From positions 1 through 14,825 of the forward strand of contig JBMFHR010000022.1 of the NCBI GenBank assembly GCA_049976725.1: DNA of 14,825 nt. The letters are read 5' to 3'. Both the position numbers and the translations under genes were made by a program. The DNA comes from Conexivisphaera sp049976725 (GTDB lineage Archaea > Thermoproteota > Nitrososphaeria > Conexivisphaerales > Conexivisphaeraceae). Positions 1 to 5,937 of this stretch are shown here, piece by piece. The number at the start of each line of letters is the position of its first letter. Position 1 is the first letter of the stretch. The notes under the pieces are model-generated. The model searched no databases, was not told where the DNA came from, and worked only from the letters and a program-made list of their open reading frames with translations.

Positions 1-164
1 GCCACGCTGCTCCTATTCACGAGATGCCCGGAGAGCATGGAGCCGGGAGATCCTACCGATAGAGCATGTCCGCTCGTCCTCGTGAGGTGCTTTCATGATT
101 ATGGCACGGAAGCGTCAGAGAGTACCTATGAGAGTTTGAAGCTCAGCGGCGCGGGCATCACAAG

Positions 165-170
165 CTTTAA
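165..170 (+). promoter_or_regulatory. TATA box for the hemerythrin-like gene
   Basis: CTTTAA begins 32 bases before the GTG at 197, near the spacing seen at the other promoters here (28-33). It suggests a leaderless transcript beginning at or just before the start codon. Confidence 0.5.
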
Positions 171-196
171 CTGGACGAGGTGGGGATATCCGAAGC

Positions 197-694
197 GTGG
201 ACCTGCTGGACCTGCTCTTGCACGAGCACGCTGAGATAAGGACGTGGGCGCTCGCGCCCCGCCCCTGGCCCGTCCAGCAGTTCGAGGAATTCAGCTGGTT
301 CGTGATCCAGTGCCACGCCACGCACCTGGAGGACGAGATACTCTTCCCGCTCCTCAGGTCCAGGATGGCCGGGAGGGACGAGTTCCTCAGGAGCCTCTCC
401 AGGATAGCGGCCGACCACAGGCTTCTGGCGACCCTCGCCGGGAACACAGCGAAGTACGGGAGGGAGGGGGCCGGGATCTACCCCAGGAGGGTAGACGACT
501 ACTTCAAGCTGCTCCAGTTCCACAACGACGCCGAGGAGGAGATGGTCTTCACGGCGTGGGCGGAGCTGCCGGCCGCCGACAGGGAGGATGCGAGCGCCAG
601 GGCCGCGGAGTCCGCCAGGAGGTGCGCCTCCTCCGGTCCCTACCTCAGGTACTCCGGGCTGGCCGAGAGGACCCTCGGGTACCTGGGATCCTGA
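197..694 (+). CDS. Hemerythrin HHE-domain protein
   Basis: A cytosolic 165-residue protein of the hemerythrin-like HHE cation-binding family. These are four-helix bundles with a non-haem di-iron centre that bind oxygen, NO or iron, or sense redox state. Candidate metal ligands follow the family pattern: H9 and H11 in the first helix, H40, the H43-x3-E47 motif in the second, H74 in the third, and H109-x3-E113 in the fourth. It has no signal peptide, no membrane segment and no fused domain, so it is the bare single-domain form. The start is GTG: a stop at 137-139 closes the frame and no ATG, GTG or TTG occurs in frame between it and 197. A TATA box sits about 30 bases upstream and there is no ribosome-binding site, which fits a leaderless message. 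It is alone, with 181 bases before the next gene. The family assignment is sound; the ligand (O2, NO or iron) cannot be told from sequence. Confidence 0.85.
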   Translation: MDLLDLLLHEHAEIRTWALAPRPWPVQQFEEFSWFVIQCHATHLEDEILFPLLRSRMAGRDEFLRSLSRIAADHRLLATLAGNTAKYGREGAGIYPRRVDDYFKLLQFHNDAEEEMVFTAWAELPAADREDASARAAESARRCASSGPYLRYSGLAERTLGYLGS

Positions 695-737
695 GCGCAT
701 CTCAGTCCCGCCCGCCCTGTCGCCACCCAAGAACCGG

Positions 738-757
738 ATCGGCCTCGGAGGCCCGAT
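738..757 (+). repeat. Imperfect hairpin behind the hemerythrin gene
   Basis: ATCGGCCT (738-745) pairs with AGGCCCGAT (749-757) around a three-base CGG loop, with one bulged C. It lies 44 bases after the hemerythrin stop, in the 181-base gap before gdhA. No T-run follows, so it is not a convincing terminator; it could still end or protect the upstream mRNA. Confidence 0.3.
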
Positions 758-845
758 GGGCCGCGGTCCCTCCGGCCGCCAATTGTGCGCGATTCGCCGC
801 CCACGCTCTACGTTTCGCGCCAGGATACCCCTCAACGCGATACTC

Positions 846-851
846 TTTTAT
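846..851 (+). promoter_or_regulatory. TATA box for gdhA
   Basis: TTTTAT in a locally AT-rich patch of an otherwise GC-rich gap begins 30 bases before the ATG at 876. The spacing predicts a leaderless gdhA transcript and marks 876 as the true start. Confidence 0.7.
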
Positions 852-875
852 CAGGGGGACGGCGATCGCTACACA

Positions 876-2153
876 ATGTCCCAGGAGGTCAGGATCGAGA
901 AGGGGGAGGAGGATCCCTACAGCAACGCGCTCGCGCAGCTGGCGTCGGTAGCCCAGGTGATAGAGATAGAGCCCGAGTACTACGAGATGCTGAAGACGCC
1001 AAGGAGGGAGATAATCGTCTACCTCCACATGAAGATGAGCGACGGCAGCGTGAGGAGCTTCGTCGGCTACAGGATACAGCACAACAACGCCAGGGGTCCC
1101 TACAAGGGAGGCCTCAGGTACCACCCGATGGTCTCGATGAACGAGACGCGCGCCCTCGCCATGCTCATGACGTGGAAGACCGCGCTCATCGACGTGCCGT
1201 ACGGCGGCGCGAAGGGCGGGATCACCGTTGATCCGTCCCAGCTGAACGAGGACGAGCTGGAGGAGCTCACGAGGAAGTACGTGGACGCGATCTACTACAA
1301 CATAGGCCCCGAGGTGGACATCCCGGCGCCTGACGTGGGCACGAACCCGCAGGTCATGGCGTGGATCATGAACGAGTACTCGAAGATGAAGGGTTACAAT
1401 GTCCCGGGGGTCGTCACGGGGAAACCCGTGGAGCTGGGCGGATCCCTGGGCAGGAGGGAGGCGACCGGGAGGGGCGTGGCGATAGTCGTCAGGGAGGCCC
1501 TCAGGGCCATAAGGGGGAAGGACATCAAGGGGGCCAGGGTGGCAGTCCAGGGCTTCGGGAACGTCGGGTCCAACACCGTGAGGTTCCTCATGGAGATGGG
1601 CGCGAAGGTCGTGGCGATAAGCGACGTAGGGGGCGGCAGGTACTTCCCCGACGGGGTCCCCGTGCCCTTCGAGAAGCTCTACTCTGACTTCCTGGCCGCG
1701 GGCACCGTGGGCAAGCTCCCATACGGCGCCCCCATAACGAACAGGGAGCTCCTGGAGTCCGAGGTGGACGTGCTGGTGCCGGCCGCCATAGAGAACCAGA
1801 TAACGGGGGCCAACGCCGGCAGGATCAGGGCCGACCTGATAGTGGAGGGCGCGAACGGCCCCACGACCCCCATGGCCGACAGGATCCTCGAGAGGAACGG
1901 GATCGCCGTGATACCGGACATATTGGCCAACTCGGGCGGCGTCCTGGTCTCGTACTTCGAGTGGGTCCAGAACATGGAGAGGGAGCAGTGGCCGCTGGAG
2001 GAGGTGAACGCAAAGCTGGAGGCCAGGATGGTCAGGGCGTTCAACGACGTGCACGCGATGGCGCGCGAGAAGGGCATCAGCCACAGGCTCGCGGCCCTGG
2101 TGCTGTCCGTCGACCGCGTCGTGAGGGCGATGAGGCTGGCGGGGTGGCACTGA
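876..2153 (+). CDS. gdhA: Glutamate dehydrogenase, NAD(P)-dependent
   Basis: Interconverts glutamate and 2-oxoglutarate plus ammonia in the cytosol; normally a hexamer. The 425-residue length is typical of the archaeal hexameric family. Visible landmarks: substrate-site lysine K77 in PYKGG, K101, catalytic K113 in GGAKGG, D153 in APDVGT, then the Rossmann dinucleotide motif GFGNVGSN (226-233). The second beta strand of that fold ends at D250, which leans toward NAD but does not settle NAD versus NADP. The reading frame runs open further upstream to 588, but that extension is Pro/Gly/Arg-rich, unlike the family and covers the TATA box, so ATG 876 is taken. The stop TGA shares its A with the ATG of the peroxidase gene behind it (TGATG), implying translational coupling. 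It links amino acid and carbon metabolism with the 2-oxoglutarate oxidoreductase further along. Confidence 0.95.
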   Translation: MSQEVRIEKGEEDPYSNALAQLASVAQVIEIEPEYYEMLKTPRREIIVYLHMKMSDGSVRSFVGYRIQHNNARGPYKGGLRYHPMVSMNETRALAMLMTWKTALIDVPYGGAKGGITVDPSQLNEDELEELTRKYVDAIYYNIGPEVDIPAPDVGTNPQVMAWIMNEYSKMKGYNVPGVVTGKPVELGGSLGRREATGRGVAIVVREALRAIRGKDIKGARVAVQGFGNVGSNTVRFLMEMGAKVVAISDVGGGRYFPDGVPVPFEKLYSDFLAAGTVGKLPYGAPITNRELLESEVDVLVPAAIENQITGANAGRIRADLIVEGANGPTTPMADRILERNGIAVIPDILANSGGVLVSYFEWVQNMEREQWPLEEVNAKLEARMVRAFNDVHAMAREKGISHRLAALVLSVDRVVRAMRLAGWH

Positions 2154-2602
2154 TGGCCTGCCCGCGCGAGGGCGACCCCGCGCCCGACTTCGGCGTGGGG
2201 GGAGGGAGGAACCTCTCGTCCCTGGCGCCGGCCGTGGTCTACTTCTTCCCCAGGGCCTTCACGGCTGGGTGCACGAGGGAGCTCGAGAGGTTCGTGCAGC
2301 TGCTCGGCGACTTCGAGTCGCTCGGCGCGACGATCGTGGGGGTCAGCGCGGACGGGCCCGGGACCATGGAGAGGTTCGGCGCCAGGCACGGCGCCAGGCC
2401 GCCCCTGATCCTCGTCCCCGACCCGGAGGGGCGCGTGATAGGCGCCTACTGCGCGGGGAGCGGGAGGGGGAAGGGCGCCAGGAGGGTGACGTTCGTAGTG
2501 GGGCCCGACGGGAGGATCGCCGCTGTCCTCGAGGGCCTGAGGAGGGCCGAGGAGCACGCTGACAGGGCGCTCGAGGTCCTCAGGAGCCTGGTCAGGCGGT
2601 GA
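2153..2602 (+). CDS. Peroxiredoxin, Bcp/PrxQ-like thiol peroxidase
   Basis: Predicted to reduce peroxides using a reactive cysteine. The 149-residue protein is a single AhpC/TSA thioredoxin-fold domain. The peroxidatic motif P-x3-T-x2-C is present as P33, T37 and C40, and the conserved arginine is in the R-V-T-F-V-V strand near 111. PrxQ proteins often carry a resolving cysteine five residues after the peroxidatic one; that position is E45 here. C100 and C3 are the only other cysteines, so the enzyme is either one-Cys, or resolves through C100 or a partner thiol. The ATG overlaps the gdhA stop (TGATG) and GGGGTGG five bases upstream can serve as ribosome-binding site, so it is translated from the gdhA message. 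Its 3' end overlaps the convergent gene on the other strand by 11 bases. The frame is open upstream inside gdhA, but that part is out-of-frame gdhA sequence. Confidence 0.88.
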   Translation: MACPREGDPAPDFGVGGGRNLSSLAPAVVYFFPRAFTAGCTRELERFVQLLGDFESLGATIVGVSADGPGTMERFGARHGARPPLILVPDPEGRVIGAYCAGSGRGKGARRVTFVVGPDGRIAAVLEGLRRAEEHADRALEVLRSLVRR

Positions 2603-3449
2603 CTGGCATCCCCGCGCCGTAGACCCTCAGCTTTCCCCTCGGCGCGTTCACGTTCACCAGGACGGCCCGCTCGGCCACCGCGGGCGCAGGCCTCTCGAGC
2701 GCCAGCTCCTCCAAGGTCAGGCTGCCGAAGAGCCCCACGCCCCTCAGGACCGCGTGGAGGGACCGCGCGTCCGGCGCGAGGGGAAACCTCACCGAGACGC
2801 GTATCGTCCGCGTGGTCGGCGAGCCCGGCCTGGCGATGCCGTAGCACTCCTTGAGGTCCCTCTCCTCGACGCCCCTGAGGGAGGCGCCGTACCTGACGCC
2901 CGGGCCCACGGCGTCCTGGTCCTCGTCCAGCACCTGGATGGATCTGATGGACGCGCGCTTCCCGGAGGGCAGCAACTCCACCTCGTCGTGCACGGCCAGC
3001 CCCATGAAGGTTATGCCGAGGGCGACCGGTCCGACCCCCCTCACGACGAACGCCGAGTCGACGAGCGCGAACCCCAGGTCGGGCGCGGAGGGCTCGCGCG
3101 GCTCGAAGTTGCCCACCATGCCGGCCACCCCGAGTCCCCCGAGTGCCGCCGAGAAGCGCTCGGGATCCCCGGAGATTATCCTCCCCTGCTTCCCGGAGGC
3201 CTCGGCGAGCAGCGCCAGCTCGGCGGCGTCCCTCGTGAGTTCGGGCGCCACCAAGTAGAACCAGTCCGACGCGGTCAGGGCCTCGGCCGCCTCGAGGATA
3301 GACCCGCCGGGAACCAGGATCGTCAGGATCTTGTCCCCCGACTTCCTGTAGTACTTCCCCTCCTCCTTCCTCTTCCCGAGCCTCCCCGCCAGCTCCTCCG
3401 CGGCGGAGCGGTCGGGCGAGAGGACCGAGATCACTCCGCCCGAGAGCAC
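2592..3449 (-). CDS. EF-Tu/SelB-like protein with degenerate G domain
   Basis: A 285-residue relative of translational GTPases. Residues about 125-205 look like EF-Tu domain II: they begin VDSAFVVRGVG, continue with DEVELLPSGK, then RSIQVLDEDQD and a G-A-S-L-R-G-V turn, as in SelB and EF-1 alpha. Residues about 210-285 would be domain III. The first 120 residues occupy the place of the G domain but lack what GTP binding needs: no GxxxxGKS/T P-loop, no DxxG, no NKxD. It is therefore read as a pseudo-GTPase, akin to the SelB/EF-Tu-like paralogues of unknown function found in archaea. The start is GTG at 3449, with CTTAAG 29 bases upstream on the minus strand, again leaderless. It is divergent from the small Lrp-type gene and overlaps the peroxidase gene tail to tail. 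A role in tRNA or ribosome binding is inference only; true SelB is unlikely without GTP motifs. Confidence 0.7.
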   Translation of the reverse strand: MLSGGVISVLSPDRSAAEELAGRLGKRKEEGKYYRKSGDKILTILVPGGSILEAAEALTASDWFYLVAPELTRDAAELALLAEASGKQGRIISGDPERFSAALGGLGVAGMVGNFEPREPSAPDLGFALVDSAFVVRGVGPVALGITFMGLAVHDEVELLPSGKRASIRSIQVLDEDQDAVGPGVRYGASLRGVEERDLKECYGIARPGSPTTRTIRVSVRFPLAPDARSLHAVLRGVGLFGSLTLEELALERPAPAVAERAVLVNVNAPRGKLRVYGAGMPVTA

Positions 3450-3472
3450 GCCGGCCCTCCGCCCGGGATCCT

Positions 3473-3478
3473 CTTAAG
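3473..3478 (-). promoter_or_regulatory. TATA box for the EF-Tu/SelB-like gene
   Basis: CTTAAG, palindromic, begins 29 bases before the GTG at 3449 when read on the minus strand. It shares a 79-base divergent spacer with the promoter at 3498-3503. Confidence 0.5.
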
Positions 3479-3497
3479 GTCTGGGCCGGCGGAACGC

Positions 3498-3503
3498 TTT
3501 TTA
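3498..3503 (+). promoter_or_regulatory. TATA box for the Lrp-type small gene
   Basis: TTTTTA begins 31 bases before the TTG at 3529. The purine-rich GGAACG just upstream (3491-3496) could be a TFB recognition element. Confidence 0.6.
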
Positions 3504-3528
3504 GTGAGAACTGCACGATCGCGCGGGG

Positions 3529-3762
3529 TTGGCGAAGGCGTTCATACTGATAAACACCGACACGGGCACCGAGGAGGACGTCCTGAAGGAGCTGAGGAAG
3601 ATACCGAACGTCACTGAGGCCTACACCATCTACGGCGTCTACGACCTGATAGCCAAGGTGGAGGCCGACTCCCTCGACAAGGTGAAGGAGGTCATCAGCT
3701 CCCGCATACGCAGGCTCGAGCACGTCCGCTCCACGCTGAGCATGATGGTAGTGGAGCCCTGA
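3529..3762 (+). CDS. Stand-alone Lrp/AsnC effector-binding (RAM) domain
   Basis: A 77-residue protein consisting only of the alpha-beta sandwich that binds small effectors (often amino acids) in Lrp/AsnC regulators. The strands AFILINTD and DLIAKVEA, the helix EEDVLKELRKI and the central YGVYD turn are typical. The helix-turn-helix DNA-binding domain is absent, and nothing in the 79-base spacer codes for one. Such stand-alone RAM proteins are known in archaea and bacteria; they assemble into rings of dimers and may sense amino acids or modulate full-length Lrp proteins by mixed assembly. The start is TTG 3529, placed by the TATA box 31 bases upstream; no ribosome-binding site is seen. A six-T run follows the stop. 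It is divergent from the EF-Tu/SelB-like gene, which hints at shared control but does not prove it. Family assignment is firm, ligand unknown. Confidence 0.88.
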   Translation: MAKAFILINTDTGTEEDVLKELRKIPNVTEAYTIYGVYDLIAKVEADSLDKVKEVISSRIRRLEHVRSTLSMMVVEP

Positions 3763-3771
3763 GTCCCCGTA

Positions 3772-3777
3772 TTTTTT
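3772..3777 (+). terminator. T-run terminator of the RAM-domain gene
   Basis: Six consecutive T residues nine bases after the TGA stop, in DNA where T-runs are rare. Archaeal RNA polymerase stops at such U-tracts without a hairpin. It lies in the 36-base gap between two convergent genes. Confidence 0.55.
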
Positions 3778-3798
3778 GCAGACCGCCGCGGGGCGCGA

Positions 3799-5130
3799 TC
3801 AGCGGTCCTCATCCCTGGCGGGGATGCCCGGCCTCACGAGCCTCCCGAGGTCCAGGAGCTCGTCTATCCTGTGCTCGTCCAGCCCGAGCTCCCTGAGCGC
3901 CTCCCTTATGGGGAGCCCCCGGGCCACCCTCCTGCCGACCTCCGAGGCCCTCTCGTACCCTATGGCGGGCGAGATCACGGTCACGAGGGCCTGGCTGCTC
4001 TCCGCGTACCTCCTCGCCCTGGCCTCGTCCGGGACGACGCTGGACACGACGACCCTGGCCATCTTCAGCGCGGCCTCCGAGATCAGGCCCAGCTCGAGCG
4101 ACACGTCGTACCCAGTCACGGGTATCCCCATGCTCAGCTCGAACTCGCCCAGCGTGGCGGCCGCCTGCACCGCGTGGTCCAGCCCCATCACCTGGACCGC
4201 CGCCTGCATGCATGACTCGACCGTCACCGGGTTCGCCTTCCCCGGCATTATGCTGCTCCCCGCTATCTCGGCCTGGCTCGGTATGTCTATCTCGCCCAGC
4301 CCGGTCGCGGGCCCGGAGAACATTAGCCTCAGGTCCTGCGAGAGCCTCAGGATGTCGAGGGCCGCGGACCTCAGGGCGGCGCTCACGCTCACCATGTCGG
4401 TCAGCAGCCTCATCTGCGCGAACCTGTTCGGGGACTCCCTGAACTCCAGGCCCGTGATCGAGCTGAGCTCCCTCACTGCGGCGCTCGCGAAGCCCTCGGG
4501 CGAGTTCAGCCCGGTCCCCACGGCGGTGCCGCCGAGGGGCAGCTCCCTGGCGCGCTCCAGCGCTGCCTCCAGGGCGTCCGCGTCCCTCCCGATCGCGAAC
4601 GCGTATGCCCCGAACTCCTGGCCCATCGTCACGGGCAGCGCGTCCCTCAGGTGGGTCCTGCCCGACTTGTAGACGCCCGACGTCCTCGAGGCCAGGTCCC
4701 CCAGCGCCGCGGAAAGCTCCCTCAGCGCGGGCACCGCGCGCCCGACCGCGGCCCTCACCGCGGCCACCCTGATCGCGCTCGGCACTACGTCGTTCGACGA
4801 CTGAGACATGTTCACGTGATCGTTCGGGTGGACCTCGGAGCCCAGGATCTCGGACGCCCTATTGGCTATCACCTCGTTCACGTTCATGTTGAGCCCCGTG
4901 CCTGATCCCGTCTGGAAGACGTCGACGACCACCTCCTGATCCCTCAATCCGTCCATGACCTCCCTCGCGGCCCTCTCTATGGCGGCCGCCATCCTAGCGT
5001 CCATGAGCCCGAGGCCCGCGTTCGCCCTGGCGGCGGCCGCCTTCAGGGCCCCCATGGCCCATATTATGTCCCTCGTGAACCTCGTGCCGGTCTCCAGGAA
5101 GAGCCCCCTGGATCTCTCCGTGTACCCCAT
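3799..5130 (-). CDS. fumC: Fumarate hydratase, class II
   Basis: Catalyses reversible hydration of fumarate to malate in the citric acid cycle; the class II enzyme is an iron-free tetramer. The 443 residues show the superfamily signature GSSIMPGKANPV at 291-302, holding the catalytic-loop serine, and the catalytic-site histidine H160 in GRTHLRDA. Also present are TGSGTGLNMNVNEV (74-87), which is of fumarase rather than aspartase type, HPND (101-104), and GGTAVGTGLN (200-209). The frame runs open to an upstream ATG at 5193, but the 21 extra residues are unlike fumarases and would cover the TATA box. ATG 5130 lies 28 bases from TATATC and begins right at the family motif G-x-T-x-R-S. The enzyme thus lacks only the roughly 20-residue leader before that motif in bacterial FumC. 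It is divergent from the ABC operon and appears to be transcribed alone. Confidence 0.93.
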   Translation of the reverse strand: MGYTERSRGLFLETGTRFTRDIIWAMGALKAAAARANAGLGLMDARMAAAIERAAREVMDGLRDQEVVVDVFQTGSGTGLNMNVNEVIANRASEILGSEVHPNDHVNMSQSSNDVVPSAIRVAAVRAAVGRAVPALRELSAALGDLASRTSGVYKSGRTHLRDALPVTMGQEFGAYAFAIGRDADALEAALERARELPLGGTAVGTGLNSPEGFASAAVRELSSITGLEFRESPNRFAQMRLLTDMVSVSAALRSAALDILRLSQDLRLMFSGPATGLGEIDIPSQAEIAGSSIMPGKANPVTVESCMQAAVQVMGLDHAVQAAATLGEFELSMGIPVTGYDVSLELGLISEAALKMARVVVSSVVPDEARARRYAESSQALVTVISPAIGYERASEVGRRVARGLPIREALRELGLDEHRIDELLDLGRLVRPGIPARDEDR

Positions 5131-5152
5131 CGGGCGGCCTCGGCGGTCCCCG

Positions 5153-5158
5153 GATATA
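5153..5158 (-). promoter_or_regulatory. TATA box for fumC
   Basis: TATATC on the minus strand begins 28 bases before ATG 5130. It rules out the upstream ATG at 5193 as the start and predicts a leaderless message. Confidence 0.7.
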
Positions 5159-5197
5159 CCGTTATCCCCGATCCCCCAGCGCTTCGCGCGCAATACG

Positions 5198-5203
5198 TAT
5201 AAA
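5198..5203 (+). promoter_or_regulatory. TATA box for the ABC operon
   Basis: A consensus TATAAA, the best in the window, begins 29 bases before TTG 5227 but only 17 before TTG 5215. At the spacing used elsewhere here, 5227 is the start codon. It shares a 96-base divergent spacer with fumC. Confidence 0.75.
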
Positions 5204-5226
5204 ACAGTTGCATATTGCCGGGGACG

Positions 5227-5937
5227 TTGCTCCCGGGGTTCGCCATCTACCTGGAGGGCGTCAGGAAGGTCTACGGCGGCGCCGTTAAGACGGTCGCGCT
5301 CGACGGCGTCACGCTGGGGGTGAGGAGTGGCGAGTTCGTGTCGATAGTGGGCCCATCCGGGTCCGGGAAGTCCACGCTCCTCAACATAATGGGTGCGCTT
5401 GATAGGCCCACCAGCGGCAGGGTGATAATAGCGGGGCGCGACGTATCAGGGCTGAGCGACGCCGAGCTGTCCAGGGTGAGGAACAGGTACGTCGGGTTCG
5501 TCTTCCAGGCGTACAACCTGATAAACCGCATGAACGTGCTGGAGAACGTCGAGCTGCCGCTGGTGGCGAGGGGGGTTCCCGCGCCCGAGCGCCGCAGGCG
5601 CGCCCTCGATGCCCTCAGGTTGCTCGGCGTGGACCACCTGAGCGCCAAGAGCCCCAGGTTCCTCAGCGGCGGCGAGCAGCAGAGGGTCGCGATAGCGAGG
5701 GCCCTGGCCCAGGACACGGAGTTCATACTGGCGGACGAGCCCACGGGGAACCTGGACACGAGGAACTCCGAGATAGTGATGCGCGCCCTCCTCGAGGTGA
5801 ACAGGAGGGCCGGGAAGACCGTGGTGATGGTCACCCACAACATGGAGCTCGCCGCCATGACCCAGAGAATAATCAGGATAAGGGACGGCAGGATAGAGGG
5901 CGTGGAGGTCCCCCGGGGGGAGGTGGCCGGCGCGTGA
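5227..5937 (+). CDS. ABC transporter ATPase, MacB/LolD type
   Basis: The ATPase that drives an FtsX/MacB-type permease, at the cytoplasmic face of the membrane. All nucleotide-binding motifs are intact in its 236 residues: Walker A GPSGSGKST (42-50), Q-loop Q94, signature LSGGEQQR (146-153), Walker B FILADE (166-171) and H-loop H204. The clustering of FVFQAYNLI, LSGGEQQRVAIARAL and DEPTGNLD is typical of the MacB/LolD/FtsE branch, which powers mechanical work or export rather than nutrient uptake. The start is TTG; 5227 is preferred over 5215 because the TATA box then lies at the standard leaderless distance. It is first of three genes. Its TGA overlaps the GTG of the surface protein gene (GTGA), so the two are translationally coupled. 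The substrate cannot be read from the ATPase. Confidence 0.93.
   Translation: MLPGFAIYLEGVRKVYGGAVKTVALDGVTLGVRSGEFVSIVGPSGSGKSTLLNIMGALDRPTSGRVIIAGRDVSGLSDAELSRVRNRYVGFVFQAYNLINRMNVLENVELPLVARGVPAPERRRRALDALRLLGVDHLSAKSPRFLSGGEQQRVAIARALAQDTEFILADEPTGNLDTRNSEIVMRALLEVNRRAGKTVVMVTHNMELAAMTQRIIRIRDGRIEGVEVPRGEVAGA

Noticed and set aside
1..234. Plus-strand frame open from the left edge to 234
   Set aside because: It overlaps the hemerythrin start out of frame, has codon use unlike the real genes, and its translation resembles no family. It could be the tail of a gene cut at the edge, but nothing supports that.
588..875. N-terminal extension of glutamate dehydrogenase
   Set aside because: Open frame, but the residues are Pro/Gly/Arg-rich, overlap the hemerythrin gene, and include the TATA box at 846-851.
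702..2150. 482-codon minus-strand frame opposite gdhA
   Set aside because: His/Arg/Pro/Val-rich antisense of a strongly conserved gene; a product of the GC-rich third positions.
2446..3723. 425-codon minus-strand frame across the SelB-like gene
   Set aside because: It runs out of frame over three real genes, is Gly/Arg-rich, and gives no recognisable protein.
3776..4672. 298-codon plus-strand frame opposite fumC
   Set aside because: Ser/Pro/Leu-rich shadow of the fumarase gene with no family likeness.
5131..5193. Upstream ATG of fumC at 5193
   Set aside because: It lies upstream of the TATA box and its 21 residues do not match fumarases.
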